64,000 nt of DNA from Bacteroidales bacterium (GTDB lineage Bacteria > Bacteroidota > Bacteroidia > Bacteroidales > GCA-2748055): the NCBI GenBank assembly GCA_023138875.1, contig JAGLOO010000030.1, positions 62,001 to 126,000 of the forward strand, given 5' to 3'. A model generated the notes under the pieces. It saw nothing but the letters and a program-made list of their open reading frames with translations, was not told where the DNA came from and searched no databases. Position 1 is the stretch's first letter, and each line of letters opens with the position of its first letter. Shown here piece after piece: positions 27,000-36,818 of the stretch. The position numbers and the translations under genes are program-made.

Positions 27000-28864
27000 G
27001 ATTTAAGCTTTATTTCTGTCTGAAATACTTGAGGTCTATCTAGTTTTATGATTAATCGGTGAACTTCATGTTTCTCCCAGTAATAATGTGAAGAATAACT
27101 TGTTTTTACTTCAAAGGATGAACATGGTTGAACATAAATAATACCCCACGATGTATGAATAGTATTCCCAACAATATATATGTCATCAGCAACAATATTG
27201 TACCCTATAGATGCTGATTTGAATCCTCCAGATATAGTATCACTTATTGTCCATGAATTATTATTCTGACTTATTCTTCTTTTGTGCTTGTTGCCATGTT
27301 GATCAGTATAAGCACCTTCCCAACTTTGTCCATATGCATGATGATCTTTAATATCACCTATATCATCCGAATTGATCCAGTTTCCTAATAAAGACCTGCT
27401 TATTCGGGGCATAGGCTCATGATCATCAAAACAAACAGTATTGTGAGCATGTATCGATTCAAAATCAAATGTTTGGTCAACGTTTGATGGATTATAAGAA
27501 AAACTCCCGGAATCACATAAAATATTATTCCCTTTCCACCAAAGATCAAAATGAAAGATGTCGTTTTGGTGTGGACGAAAACGAAAATTAGGAAATCTTA
27601 ATAAACACCATGAATTAAGTGAATACAGAAGGACATATCCACTTTTCAATAAAACACTCCTTTTCTTTGGTTTGGTTATTTCAGTATTATCATTCTTAAT
27701 TTGAAACCAATAAAGCGGTTCATTCCAAGGACCATTTTCAAAATACCTGGTATTTCTAAATAGTGCAGATGCTAACTGAAGTGACGGTCGAAAATCACGA
27801 TAATCACATGAATGAAGATTGAGGAGTTTTGCTCCATCATTCGAACCTAAATTAGGGCAATTCCCCGTCGAATAGTCAGTGACTAACCATAGCCAATTAG
27901 TCAATACTTTTGCCTTATAATAAAAAGTATCATCGAGTCTATTTGCTTTTAAGCGAATTCTCCAGAATTCTACCATGCAGCAAGTATCTAAAACTACCCG
28001 ATGATAGTTTACTGATTGCTGTGAGAATCCGCCATCAGCATCAACTAATTTCTTCATGCGGTTTTCAATCCATCGCCGACCTTTTGATTCAAAACGTATT
28101 GCTTTTAATTTATCAAAACCTATGCTTTTTAGCCAACAACCTCCTATAAATAATGCGGCAGCCTCACTTGTTCCATGGTTATTGTTCTGTGCTAAAGCAT
28201 ATCCAATATTAGAACCGATACGCTGTAAATGCCAAAAAACTAAATCAACCAATGATTCTGAAGGACTATTTGATTGTCCGAGAATAAATGAGGCGTTTAA
28301 TAGATTAAATATCCTAATAGAGGCTTCTTGTCCACATTTCCAATTTGGGCCCATGTTTAAAGGATTTTTTATCGCCCAATCCCGTATCCACGAGTTTACT
28401 GTATTAAGATAAACTTGATTACCAGAAACCATATATGCCCTAGAAAGTGTAATTATCCAATCTAACCTTGAAGCTTCCCAAATATTCTTTATATCTCCCA
28501 CAGTAGGATGAAAATCCGGCAATCTGGACCAATGTGCCTGATTATTAGGATATTGCTCTTCATTAAATGGATTTTTAAACCAATTAGGAGGGGAGCCTAA
28601 GTTCTTCCAATGAAACGAATAATAACATATCTCACCCTGGATAATTCTATTTGCATGATCCAAAATCGGATCCTCCCATATTTCTGGAAAATCATTAACA
28701 ACCTTAGAATTTGTAAAGATATCCCCATTAACTTTAAAACTTCTTTTTGGGGTTCTAAATCTTTGGATGCCAGTTTTTATGGTAAATCGATACCATAAAA
28801 CATATACTACCTCTGGGATTCCCAGTTTTACAATTATCTTAGCATAATCAAGATACCTACTCAC
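26996..28864 (-). CDS. Heparinase II/III-like protein of an O-antigen/EPS locus
   Basis: 622 aa. An alpha/alpha-toroid N-terminal region (about 60-380) with WHWxx-type segments, NNNHGTSEAAA (227-237; candidate catalytic Asn/His) and GGFSQQSVNYHR (Tyr287, His288), then a beta-sandwich heparinase C-domain (about 395-620) with FHFDLWWKGNNILCDSG and HAHNTVCFDDHEPM. The family comprises polysaccharide lyases acting on uronic-acid glycans. No signal peptide is evident, so a cytoplasmic or unconventional role is possible. Such genes occur next to WbuB-like transferases in many surface-polysaccharide loci, where their role is not established. A decayed paralogue fragment lies at 30733-30999. Confidence 0.82.
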   Translation of the reverse strand: MSRYLDYAKIIVKLGIPEVVYVLWYRFTIKTGIQRFRTPKRSFKVNGDIFTNSKVVNDFPEIWEDPILDHANRIIQGEICYYSFHWKNLGSPPNWFKNPFNEEQYPNNQAHWSRLPDFHPTVGDIKNIWEASRLDWIITLSRAYMVSGNQVYLNTVNSWIRDWAIKNPLNMGPNWKCGQEASIRIFNLLNASFILGQSNSPSESLVDLVFWHLQRIGSNIGYALAQNNNHGTSEAAALFIGGCWLKSIGFDKLKAIRFESKGRRWIENRMKKLVDADGGFSQQSVNYHRVVLDTCCMVEFWRIRLKANRLDDTFYYKAKVLTNWLWLVTDYSTGNCPNLGSNDGAKLLNLHSCDYRDFRPSLQLASALFRNTRYFENGPWNEPLYWFQIKNDNTEITKPKKRSVLLKSGYVLLYSLNSWCLLRFPNFRFRPHQNDIFHFDLWWKGNNILCDSGSFSYNPSNVDQTFDFESIHAHNTVCFDDHEPMPRISRSLLGNWINSDDIGDIKDHHAYGQSWEGAYTDQHGNKHKRRISQNNNSWTISDTISGGFKSASIGYNIVADDIYIVGNTIHTSWGIIYVQPCSSFEVKTSYSSHYYWEKHEVHRLIIKLDRPQVFQTEIKLKS

Positions 28865-28873
28865 AGACCTTCT

Positions 28874-29009
28874 TTAACAATGATGGATAAATAACGTTTT
28901 CATCAGATAATGTGAAACTTTTTTATGCGCTTTCTTGAAATGAGAAATGTTCTCTACATTAAAAGAAAGAATCGCATTGTAAAAAGCTACATGATCCCAT
29001 GGTTCAATT
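28874..29009 (-). pseudogene. GT4 glycosyltransferase C-terminal remnant
   Basis: Leftward reading gives IEPWDHVAFYNAILSFNVENI, bounded by stops. The intact GT4 at 31115-32149 has IEPKSYIDLYNAIKSFNKENI in the same place near its end, so this is the tail of a close paralogue. Its stop is about 10 bp upstream of the heparinase-like ATG. Everything upstream of the donor-domain end is missing. Confidence 0.65.
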
Positions 29010-29113
29010 TAATCTAAGGAAGCAATTAAAACTTACTCTGTCTCCTATTTGGTATTCCAATCGGTCGGAAAGATTATAGAGGCTTTGGTTAAATAAGGCT
29101 GAACATCATTAGC

Positions 29114-29295
29114 CTACAAAAGGGTGGGCGCTTGCCATTGGATAAGTCTCATTTTTTTATACGCCTCATTTAAAGGGTCTTCTAATATTTTCCAATCAAT
29201 ATATTCATAAAGTTTTGAGGGATATCTCCAAGTTTGGAAAGCCTTTCAATTAAAAATTGATCGTCAAAAAGGTCAAGCACGTTTAGGTTCTTCAT
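29114..29295 (-). pseudogene. IS5-family transposase N-terminal fragment (frameshifted)
   Basis: From an ATG at 29295 the leftward frame reads LNVLDLFDDQFLIERLSKLGD, and after a one-base shift PSKLYEYIDWKILEDPLNEA. This resembles the KGDPLxxLxxxIDWExFxxxLxxA N-terminal block of IS5-group transposases. The DDE core is missing and no inverted repeats were recognised. Confidence 0.6.
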
Positions 29296-29411
29296 TATTG
29301 CACATTTTTTTATATTATAAAACTAACCAATTAACAAGACCATACCAGGTTAACATTTTAACATCTAGCTTAATATGTCATTTTTGAGTTTTTGAGATGC
29401 CCAATAAATAA

Positions 29412-30644
29412 TTAATGATCATTATTTAAAAGCATACTCACTAAATCTTCATGCTGTTTAATAATCTTGCTTCTATGGAATCCTGATAATATCTTACCTC
29501 TAATATCATTATTAAAACAATACTTTATTCCATTAACAAGGTCATCTGGATCTTTGTATTTTGACAAGTAGCCATTATGGCCATGCTTAATCATATCTGG
29601 CAATCCTCCGATATCAAATCCCACAACAGGTGTTCCGCAGCATAGGCTCTCCATTACAGTTGTAGGTTGGTTATCTGCAAGAGAAGGTACAACAAATACA
29701 TCAGCTGCATTGTAGGCGAGAACCATTGAGAATTCATCTTTCAAAAAGCCTAAGAATCTTGTCTTAAATGGAATTGAATTAGCTAATTTTTTGTTGTAAT
29801 CGCTCCCAAATACTAACACTGTTATATCTTTAAAGTCATTATCATGACTTAATTGGGATAATGCCTTTATTAAATATGGCCAACCCTTATATGGGCTCTC
29901 AATAGAGACAGAACCAAAAGAGATAATTCTATCTTCTGTATCAATGTTTAGGACTTTTCTTGCGAGCTTTTTGTTCACCGGTTTAAAAACTTCACTATCT
30001 ATAGCATTTGGAATGTATAAAATAAGTTTATCTCTGAGTAATTTAGATTGTTTTGAACAATTAAACAGCCACTTGCTTGGTGATATAAAATGAAGATTTT
30101 TGTATTTAGAATATAATTTGGCTTTCTTTCTAAATTGAAACGTTGAAAGATCAGTTCTTTTCTGCTTCTTTAATGCTGGACATCTACTACACTCTGATTT
30201 GTATTTTTCACAAGTGAAGCTATAATGACACCCACCGGTAATCATCCACATGTCATGCATTACAAAAACTACTGGCTTACCAAGTTTTAGAATCTGTTCT
30301 ATTCTTTTTAAATTTAGAAATCCCCCTAAAATCCAGTGAAAATAAATTAAATCGGCATCTAATATTTGTTCGATACTATTAATATTTGATCCAAGTACTG
30401 GAATTGTGAAATTACCATAATTCTTATTCATTTTTCGGGTTAATAATGCTTGAATGGATTTATCCACTCTTGAGACAAGCTCTGGTTTTATTCCAAGCCA
30501 TTTCACTGCTTCTGAACCTATTGGGCCTTGTCGCATTGATATAATGCTTGAATTGATATGAGATTTTTCTTCAAAAGCATTATGTAAACGAATCGCCGAA
30601 CGTCCTGCGGATTCAGTTGAATATTGAATTTGAATTACTCTCAT
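29412..30644 (-). CDS. GT4-family glycosyltransferase
   Basis: 410 aa. The N-terminus MRVIQIQYSTESAGRSAIRLH, then FVMHDMWMITGGCHYSFTC with a cysteine cluster (CEKYKSECSRCPAL), SPSKWLFNCSKQS and LYIPNAID, is the pattern of WcaC/colanic-type GT4 enzymes. The donor domain has FGSVSIESPYKGWPYL and PSLADNQPTTVMESLCCGTP. It adds one sugar to the lipid-linked repeat on the cytoplasmic face; the linkage is not predictable. Flanked by IS5 and heparinase remnants, but itself intact. Confidence 0.85.
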   Translation of the reverse strand: MRVIQIQYSTESAGRSAIRLHNAFEEKSHINSSIISMRQGPIGSEAVKWLGIKPELVSRVDKSIQALLTRKMNKNYGNFTIPVLGSNINSIEQILDADLIYFHWILGGFLNLKRIEQILKLGKPVVFVMHDMWMITGGCHYSFTCEKYKSECSRCPALKKQKRTDLSTFQFRKKAKLYSKYKNLHFISPSKWLFNCSKQSKLLRDKLILYIPNAIDSEVFKPVNKKLARKVLNIDTEDRIISFGSVSIESPYKGWPYLIKALSQLSHDNDFKDITVLVFGSDYNKKLANSIPFKTRFLGFLKDEFSMVLAYNAADVFVVPSLADNQPTTVMESLCCGTPVVGFDIGGLPDMIKHGHNGYLSKYKDPDDLVNGIKYCFNNDIRGKILSGFHRSKIIKQHEDLVSMLLNNDH

Positions 30645-30732
30645 ACTAAATAATATCTTTTGTTTAAAAAACTCTAAGAAATATCTATATTATAAATACG
30701 TTTTGCTATTGAATTTTGTTGATAAATATAAG

Positions 30733-30999
30733 CTAAAAAAATTGTGTATATGATGATAAATTAACTATAAAACTCCCATCTTCTTCAACCAGTTTTGAGA
30801 TTCTAATCGGCGGCCTTGTGCTACACAAGCTATATGTTTCTGAAACTTCAAAATCAATTCCATTAAGCCAATTTCCACAAATAAATACAGCAGCAGCCTC
30901 ACTTGTACCATGATTGATATCCAAGTCAATGACGTATCGTATTTTGGAGCTGATACGCTGCAAATGCTCGTAAACCAGAAATTTCCTTAAACCCAACAT
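30733..30999 (-). pseudogene. Heparinase II/III-like fragment
   Basis: An 88-codon open frame with LVYEHLQRISSKIRY, INHGTSEAAAVFICGNWL and KLVEEDGSF, aligning with residues about 208-288 of the intact heparinase-like protein at 26996-28864 (FWHLQRIGSNIGYAL; NNNHGTSEAAALFIGGCWL; KKLVDADGGF). The catalytic Tyr-His block is replaced and the rest is gone. It lies directly downstream of the intact GT4 at 31115-32149. Confidence 0.75.
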
Positions 31000-31114
31000 T
31001 ATAGAGAATCAATACCATAATAAATATGTAACATTTATTAATCCAAGTCACTATTGGCAGAGCCAACAGCACACTTCTATCATCAGAGGTGGAGGATTTT
31101 TAGTTTATATTAAA

Positions 31115-32149
31115 TCACAGGTTATAAATTACTTCGAGCAGAGAAGAATAAACTCTATGTTCGTTAAAAATGGATGAGCTTTTAATTGAACCCTCCTGAT
31201 AATAAGCAATGTTTTCTTTATTGAAGCTTTTAATAGCATTATAAAGATCAATATAGCTTTTTGGCTCAATTAATACTCCATTGTGTTTACCGACGATCTC
31301 AGGTATTGAACGAATTCTAGAGGCAATTACTGGAACACCTAGGCCAAGTGCTTCAACAATAATTCCAGGATATCCTTCTTGCTCATCATTAGTAGGCAAG
31401 ACTAGAACATCATAATTCTTAAGCTTTGCAACAACCTCATCGGGCTTCAAAACTCCTTTATAATTAGCCTTTGATTTTTGAAACATATCTAATCCAATCT
31501 TTGAGTCCTTGATAGGTCCATAAATGTCAAAAGTATAATCAGATGTCAACATATTTGCCGCTTTTAATATCTCAAATACCCCTTTCTTTTCATGAACATG
31601 ACTAATAAACACAAACCTTTTCTTGAACTCCTTTTTTACGACAATTTGATTATCTGGAGCTCTTCGTACTGTTGGGAACCATAGTACATTCCTATTTCCG
31701 AGATCATGTAAATATTGAACAATATATTTTGTTTGAGCAAGGATTAAATCACTTTTCAACAAACTATTGCAGAGTATTCCTTTCGCGAAGTATGTTGCTC
31801 TCTCAAGTAAAAAATCAAGCCCTCCACCAAATTTCCGAAATACAATCTTCCTGTTAAATATCTTGCAAATAAAAAATACTAAAGGTCCAGAAAATAGAGC
31901 CCCGCGACTGGATACATTTAGCATTATAACATCATAGTTCTTAATCTTGATCAATAAATGAAACAATGTTCGAATAAGATTGAATACCAAAGAATACTTT
32001 AAAATAAAACAATTTGTCTGAATAAAGCCGTTGGGGAAATTATTCCTATCACAATAATCCAAAAGATTTTTCATTGAAATAGTCGCACCACCATATGTTT
32101 GCGGGTAGTCAATATGAGGCAGTGGACCAATGATTAGTAGTCTATTCAA
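31115..32149 (-). CDS. GT4-family glycosyltransferase
   Basis: 344 aa, GT-B. N-terminal LLIIGPLPHIDYPQTYGGAT with the acceptor glycine loop; donor domain with FVFISHVHEKKGVFEILKAA, DVLVLPTNDEQEGYPGIIVE and GLGVPVIASRIRSIPEIV. The EGYPGIIVEA segment carries the Glu pair typical of GT4. Sugar specificity unknown. The C-terminal 20 residues are paralogous to the remnant at 28874-29009. Confidence 0.85.
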   Translation of the reverse strand: MNRLLIIGPLPHIDYPQTYGGATISMKNLLDYCDRNNFPNGFIQTNCFILKYSLVFNLIRTLFHLLIKIKNYDVIMLNVSSRGALFSGPLVFFICKIFNRKIVFRKFGGGLDFLLERATYFAKGILCNSLLKSDLILAQTKYIVQYLHDLGNRNVLWFPTVRRAPDNQIVVKKEFKKRFVFISHVHEKKGVFEILKAANMLTSDYTFDIYGPIKDSKIGLDMFQKSKANYKGVLKPDEVVAKLKNYDVLVLPTNDEQEGYPGIIVEALGLGVPVIASRIRSIPEIVGKHNGVLIEPKSYIDLYNAIKSFNKENIAYYQEGSIKSSSIFNEHRVYSSLLEVIYNL

Positions 32150-32287
32150 AGTCTAAGAAAGATTGGAAATCATTTGTAACTATTAGAGAAGCACACTTAA
32201 GTATGACTGTCTGAAATGATAATCTATTACTGGTGACAAAGATGATTTAGCTTTTTTTTACATTTCAATAAAAAACGCCTTAGGTTT

Positions 32288-33442
32288 TTAACGAAAATTC
32301 TTAAGGTATGGGATTACTTTATTAATTTCAATTTCTGCAGAAAACTGATTTGCTGCCAATTTCTTTCCATTCTTTCCAATTTCAATTGCATAATCATAAT
32401 CAAAAATTACCTCCAGCATTTTTTTCGCAAATACCGTGGGTTGATTATTCTCGGCCAGAAAGCCATTAATTCCATCTTTAACAAAAAGGGAAATCTCACC
32501 AACGTCTGTCACAACCACTGGAACTTCAGACGCAAGATATTCTCCTAGTTTTGTTGGAAATCCTCCTTCAGCTTGTCGATTTTTTGGCCGACAAAGTACG
32601 AGCATCCTTGATTCAGATAGAAGAAATGGAATTTCACTACGCTCAACACTTCCTGTAAACTCGACAGCATCTTCAATTCCTTCCAGTTCACAAATACTCT
32701 TCAGGGGTCTTATTAATGACTCGTTTGATATGTCCCCAATAAGTCGTAATTTATAATGCTCAGATGTAGATTTGATAAATATTGAATAAGCCCTAAGTAG
32801 GTTATGGAGGCCATCTTTATCACTATAGAGGTTTCCGCAATAAGAAATAATGTTCTTTCTTGTATTTGGAATATTACTAAATCGCTTTAAATCTACTGTC
32901 ATTTTCATGACAATTATTGGTGCAGATATATAATGATTAAAATAGTTCTTCAAAGCATGACTAATTACAAATAATAGGTCCGTACCTTTTAATGAATATC
33001 GCAAGCATTTTGTTTTAAAATTTTTTAGTTTATGATTGTGTCCAGGATATTCTGTAATTTCACGTATTAATGACAACTTATTTACATAGCATATAAAACG
33101 AACTAATAATTCAAAACACCCATTATATCCATACTTATAGAGTATCACGTTATCCTTCTTGCTTATATCTATAATAAATCTTATTATTGAGATTACATAC
33201 CATACTAATTTGAATTTGCGCTTTTTTGAATAAAATTTCAGACTAATTCTCTCATCTAAATCTAATGGTCTTTTAAATTTCGAATCCAATAATGCCAAAG
33301 TAGTAATCTCAACTTCAATTCCCATATCTACTAATGCATTGACAATAGTTATAGTTCTATTTGCCATTGCAGTAGGTTTACAAATATTATGAAGTGTAAG
33401 ATATATTATTTTTGAATAACTATTTTTGATATTTTGATCCAT
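32288..33442 (-). CDS. GT4-family glycosyltransferase
   Basis: 384 aa. GT-B signatures: KPTAMANRTITIVNALVDMG, LIREITEYPGHNHKL, IISYCGNLYSDKDGLHNLL in the donor domain, and VLCRPKNRQAEGGFPTKLGE with YLASEVPVVVTDVGEI. The N-terminal domain has several short hydrophobic stretches suggesting peripheral membrane association. Specificity not predictable. Confidence 0.83.
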   Translation of the reverse strand: MDQNIKNSYSKIIYLTLHNICKPTAMANRTITIVNALVDMGIEVEITTLALLDSKFKRPLDLDERISLKFYSKKRKFKLVWYVISIIRFIIDISKKDNVILYKYGYNGCFELLVRFICYVNKLSLIREITEYPGHNHKLKNFKTKCLRYSLKGTDLLFVISHALKNYFNHYISAPIIVMKMTVDLKRFSNIPNTRKNIISYCGNLYSDKDGLHNLLRAYSIFIKSTSEHYKLRLIGDISNESLIRPLKSICELEGIEDAVEFTGSVERSEIPFLLSESRMLVLCRPKNRQAEGGFPTKLGEYLASEVPVVVTDVGEISLFVKDGINGFLAENNQPTVFAKKMLEVIFDYDYAIEIGKNGKKLAANQFSAEIEINKVIPYLKNFR

Positions 33443-33724
33443 TTTAAATAACCTTTTGTAAGCAAATACTAAGGAAGCATTATTCCGCTCTTATGAAGCT
33501 TACATGAGGAAACACCCCCAAATAGGTCTACCTGTGGTTCTTTATTGGTTTTTCTCAACATGTTTAAGGTAAATTTGTTAACGATAGAAAGCAACAAAAA
33601 TAATTAAAGATAATTGTATGTCTCTAACAATCTATTATTTATATCTTTATGGGACATAATAAATATCCAAAACCAATATGAACTACTATGACTTTTCGGA
33701 GTGGATTCTATATTATAGGTTGGC

Positions 33725-35053
33725 CTAGCTGTTATCTAAACCATTAAGCGATGTTAATAAGCGCTGAAATCGATCTTTAACAATATTTGCGTTGAAGTTT
33801 TGTGATGCATATTTTACAGCGTTTTGACCAAGCATAGTTCTGTAAGAAACGATATCGATTAGAAGTTCTAATGCCCGGATGATCTGTTCAATACTTCTAT
33901 TAGATACAAGATGTCCACAGACGTTGTTAGAAAAAAGCTGTGATACAGCTGACTCTTTGGGAGCATAGACAAGTACTGGAGTACCAGATATCATATATTC
34001 AGAAGTTTTAGTTGGCATCGAAAGTCTAAGGTATCTAAAGCCACGACTGTTAAAATCATTTGGCAAAACAAGTATATCTGCTGATGCATATATCTGTGGT
34101 ATCTGATTGTAGTTAACCTTTGGATTTATCCTTATGCATTTATATATCTCAAGTCGATTTAATATAGTATTCTCAATTCTGGTAGTTTGAATATATAGAG
34201 TGATCTTCTTTCCTTTATCATTCATTCTTTCGATAGAGGTGGCGATGTCAATTAATGATTCTCCAATACCGATACCAATTCTTCCCGCATATAGAACTGA
34301 AATATTTCTCTTGTCAATAGAATAATCAGTTTTAATGCAATTTCGCCATCGATCGATGTCAATAGGATTATGAAAAGCTATGAAGTCTCTGCCATACCTT
34401 TTACGATATTCAGTTGCCATTAAATCAGAAATGCTTAAATGCAGATTAACTTGAGATAAAAGCTTTCTAAATTCCGAATCTATTTTTCTATGCCAAAAGG
34501 TCTTGAATAAACCACTATCGCTAATAGTAGATGGCCAATCATCCATTATGTGAATAGCTGAAGGTAATTTTAAGTAGCTACACAATTTTCGAGCAAAAGT
34601 TACACCCTCACGTGTTGATACCTGAATGTATATAATATCTGGATTAAATGCTGATAGCCAATCTTTCAGATTAATCGAAATTGATATTCTTGAAGAATAG
34701 AAAAATAAACCTGTCCAGCGTAAAATAGCACTAAGATATCTTCTAATTCTCGTTTGTTTTACTTTAAGACTTTGATTATTTGACACAGGTACTATCTGTT
34801 TTTTAATTAATCTTGGGCCTGAATGATAATCAGGATAAAAGAAATTAAATGGGAAGACCCACTTATACTCTTCACTCCCTAATTGATAATAGAGATTGCA
34901 TGTGTCTACACTAATATTTGATAGAAGCTGTGCTGCAGCTATAACAGCAATTTTATCCTTTGGCCAGCCATTAAATAGGTTAGTTAAGGTGATACCTCCA
35001 CCAGATTGGGAGTTAAATGGCTGACCTACTAACAATACTCTGGGAACTGTCAT
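33725..35053 (-). CDS. GT4-like glycosyltransferase
   Basis: 442 aa, among the longest GTs in the locus. N-terminal LLVGQPFNSQSGGGITLTNL acceptor loop; IHIMDDWPSTI; LSISDLMATEYRKRYG; FHNPIDIDRW; donor domain with SVLYAGRIGIGIGE and LRLSMPTKTSEYMISGTPVL. No membrane helices beyond weak hydrophobic patches. Probably adds a later sugar of the repeat. Confidence 0.82.
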   Translation of the reverse strand: MTVPRVLLVGQPFNSQSGGGITLTNLFNGWPKDKIAVIAAAQLLSNISVDTCNLYYQLGSEEYKWVFPFNFFYPDYHSGPRLIKKQIVPVSNNQSLKVKQTRIRRYLSAILRWTGLFFYSSRISISINLKDWLSAFNPDIIYIQVSTREGVTFARKLCSYLKLPSAIHIMDDWPSTISDSGLFKTFWHRKIDSEFRKLLSQVNLHLSISDLMATEYRKRYGRDFIAFHNPIDIDRWRNCIKTDYSIDKRNISVLYAGRIGIGIGESLIDIATSIERMNDKGKKITLYIQTTRIENTILNRLEIYKCIRINPKVNYNQIPQIYASADILVLPNDFNSRGFRYLRLSMPTKTSEYMISGTPVLVYAPKESAVSQLFSNNVCGHLVSNRSIEQIIRALELLIDIVSYRTMLGQNAVKYASQNFNANIVKDRFQRLLTSLNGLDNS

Positions 35054-35063
35054 AGTTTAGTAT

Positions 35064-35071
35064 CAAAACTA
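35064..35071 (-). promoter_or_regulatory. Candidate -7 promoter element (TAGTTTTG)
   Basis: On the - strand TAGTTTTG fits TAnnTTTG and lies 10 bp before the ATG of the GT4 at 35053. No TTTG at standard -33 spacing was seen. Weak, motif-only evidence. Confidence 0.25.
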
Positions 35072-35114
35072 AATAACCAATATCAGAAATTCACTTTGCT
35101 TTTTCAAAGTAAGA

Positions 35115-36353
35115 TTAGTAAGATATGTGCTCATTTTGATAAGGATTCTTGAAGCAAATTGGGAAAAATAATATCATTATATAAAACAATCTTCCTGTAA
35201 TATCTTGAGAAAAAGCTAATAATAAGGAAACAATAAAAAACAATACGTGAACCTTTATATCCTTTTGATCGATGTAAATAAGCCATTTTGAAATCCCAAA
35301 ATAAAACAAAACAAAATAATAAATACCAATCGGTATTCCATATATTAAAAACACTAACGATAAACCATTTGGTGTTGTTTCTCTCTCTGTGTAATAAACA
35401 TTTTGTTCTTCATTTCCATATTTAAGTACAACCCCCGCCAAAGGAAATTCGCTTAATCTTTCAAAATGATAAACAGCTGCTCCAAAACGCGATGAACGAT
35501 TGTAATGTCTAGCTTCAATGTTAGAATTTACTTTACCTCCAATAAAATCTAAATTCCAAATATATAGATAGGCGAAATAAATAAAAACAACAATAATCGG
35601 TAAGCTTATTAGAAACTTCAAAATACTATTTTGAAAAGATAATCTTGACAACAATATGAGAAACAGAACAATATATCCGGTAGTTGATAATGTAGTGATA
35701 AGGGCAATAATAAATACTAAATTCTTCTTAGATAAGATTGCTCTTTTTTCAATATACAAATTCATTAATAAAGCCAAATTTAGAAAAACTGCAAACATAC
35801 CTGGTTCCCAAAAAGCTCCGCAATTCCTGGGTATTACACCAGGAGAATCTTGTCCAAACAGATAAGTAAAAAAGACTAGAGTTTTACTCTTGTGTGACTC
35901 AGGAATATGATCAGTTCCCAATGGAGTTATTATTGATCCTAATGTGTTTTTAATAGTCTCCTGCACAGATGGCAGAAATTGTGTAGGATAAAACACCAAT
36001 GAGAAAATCGCCAAAAAAAATATGATATTTATAAATGTAAGATGAAATCTATCCTTAATAATAACTAGCACTAAATAACACAGTAAAAAATCCATTAAAT
36101 CACCTAATATGTTTTTTATTGCAAGTTCATAAAGTTCAAATTTAAATCCTTGAAAAATCAAGGGTATAATAAAAGGAATTGCAATTATTAAGAACTCAGG
36201 ACTAAATCTTCTTTTACTACTAATAAAATACAATACTATCAGGAATAAAAGTGCAATTTGCAAAAATAATGATGCTCTAAAAATAACTTCAAAACCTGTT
36301 AGTGCAATTACAAGTCCTAATAAAACGTATTCAATTGTTATGCTTTTTGACAC
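35115..36353 (-). CDS. Wzy-like O-antigen/EPS polymerase
   Basis: 412 aa with about 10-11 hydrophobic helices and a large polar loop (about 270-330; IEARHYNRSSRFGAAVYHF and AGVVLKYGNEEQNVYY). Primary sequence is poorly conserved in Wzy proteins; the topology, length and place beside GT4 genes and Wzx support the call. It would polymerise lipid-linked repeats at the periplasmic face. An O-antigen ligase-type function is the alternative. Confidence 0.65.
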   Translation of the reverse strand: MSKSITIEYVLLGLVIALTGFEVIFRASLFLQIALLFLIVLYFISSKRRFSPEFLIIAIPFIIPLIFQGFKFELYELAIKNILGDLMDFLLCYLVLVIIKDRFHLTFINIIFFLAIFSLVFYPTQFLPSVQETIKNTLGSIITPLGTDHIPESHKSKTLVFFTYLFGQDSPGVIPRNCGAFWEPGMFAVFLNLALLMNLYIEKRAILSKKNLVFIIALITTLSTTGYIVLFLILLSRLSFQNSILKFLISLPIIVVFIYFAYLYIWNLDFIGGKVNSNIEARHYNRSSRFGAAVYHFERLSEFPLAGVVLKYGNEEQNVYYTERETTPNGLSLVFLIYGIPIGIYYFVLFYFGISKWLIYIDQKDIKVHVLFFIVSLLLAFSQDITGRLFYIMILFFPICFKNPYQNEHISY

Positions 36354-36818
36354 TTAAGAAGAGTTTCCTTCAATCTGAAATAATTTCATGAAAAGCCAAT
36401 TTAATGATTTCATCGTTACTTTTCCTATTTAATATAAGGGCACCTAATCAGTCCGATTAAAATTAGCGATAATATTTAAAACATTTGAACATTCTGATTG
36501 TTAGTCAATGCTGTATCGGTAATAGTTCTGAGGATAAGGCGATAAGATAAGGATATTGATCTAATATGCTGTCAAATAATCAAAACTTCATATTCCTTGA
36601 CCAATCAGACCTTTCGAACTTAATCTTCAAATAGTTTCATTCCTCTTTTTTCTTTAATCCACAAAGGAAATCCGTTGTAGCATTGGACTCTTTGTCTTAA
36701 TTATCAACAATTTATAGTTTATAGACAGACCCTAATTACTTAGATACACTTTTGCATCTCATTTATTGAGATTGCCTGATTTACTTTGTCTATTATAATC
36801 CTTTCCAGGATCATACTA
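36354..36818. other. Intergenic AT-rich stretch, nothing recognised
   Basis: About 465 bp between the polymerase gene and the left end of the ISAs1 remnant. All six frames are broken and I see no family motif, RNA or clear promoter. It may be degraded former coding sequence. Confidence 0.4.
36809..36818. repeat. Left target-site duplication of the ISAs1 remnant
   Basis: GATCATACTA immediately left of the inverted repeat. The right copy, GATCATATTA at 37252-37261, differs at one base. A 10-bp duplication is consistent with the 8-10 bp typical of ISAs1-family insertion. Confidence 0.6.

Noticed and set aside
26996-28864. Secreted heparin/glycosaminoglycan degradation enzyme
   Set aside because: No signal peptide, and it is translationally coupled to biosynthetic glycosyltransferase genes; a biosynthetic-locus role is more likely than catabolism.
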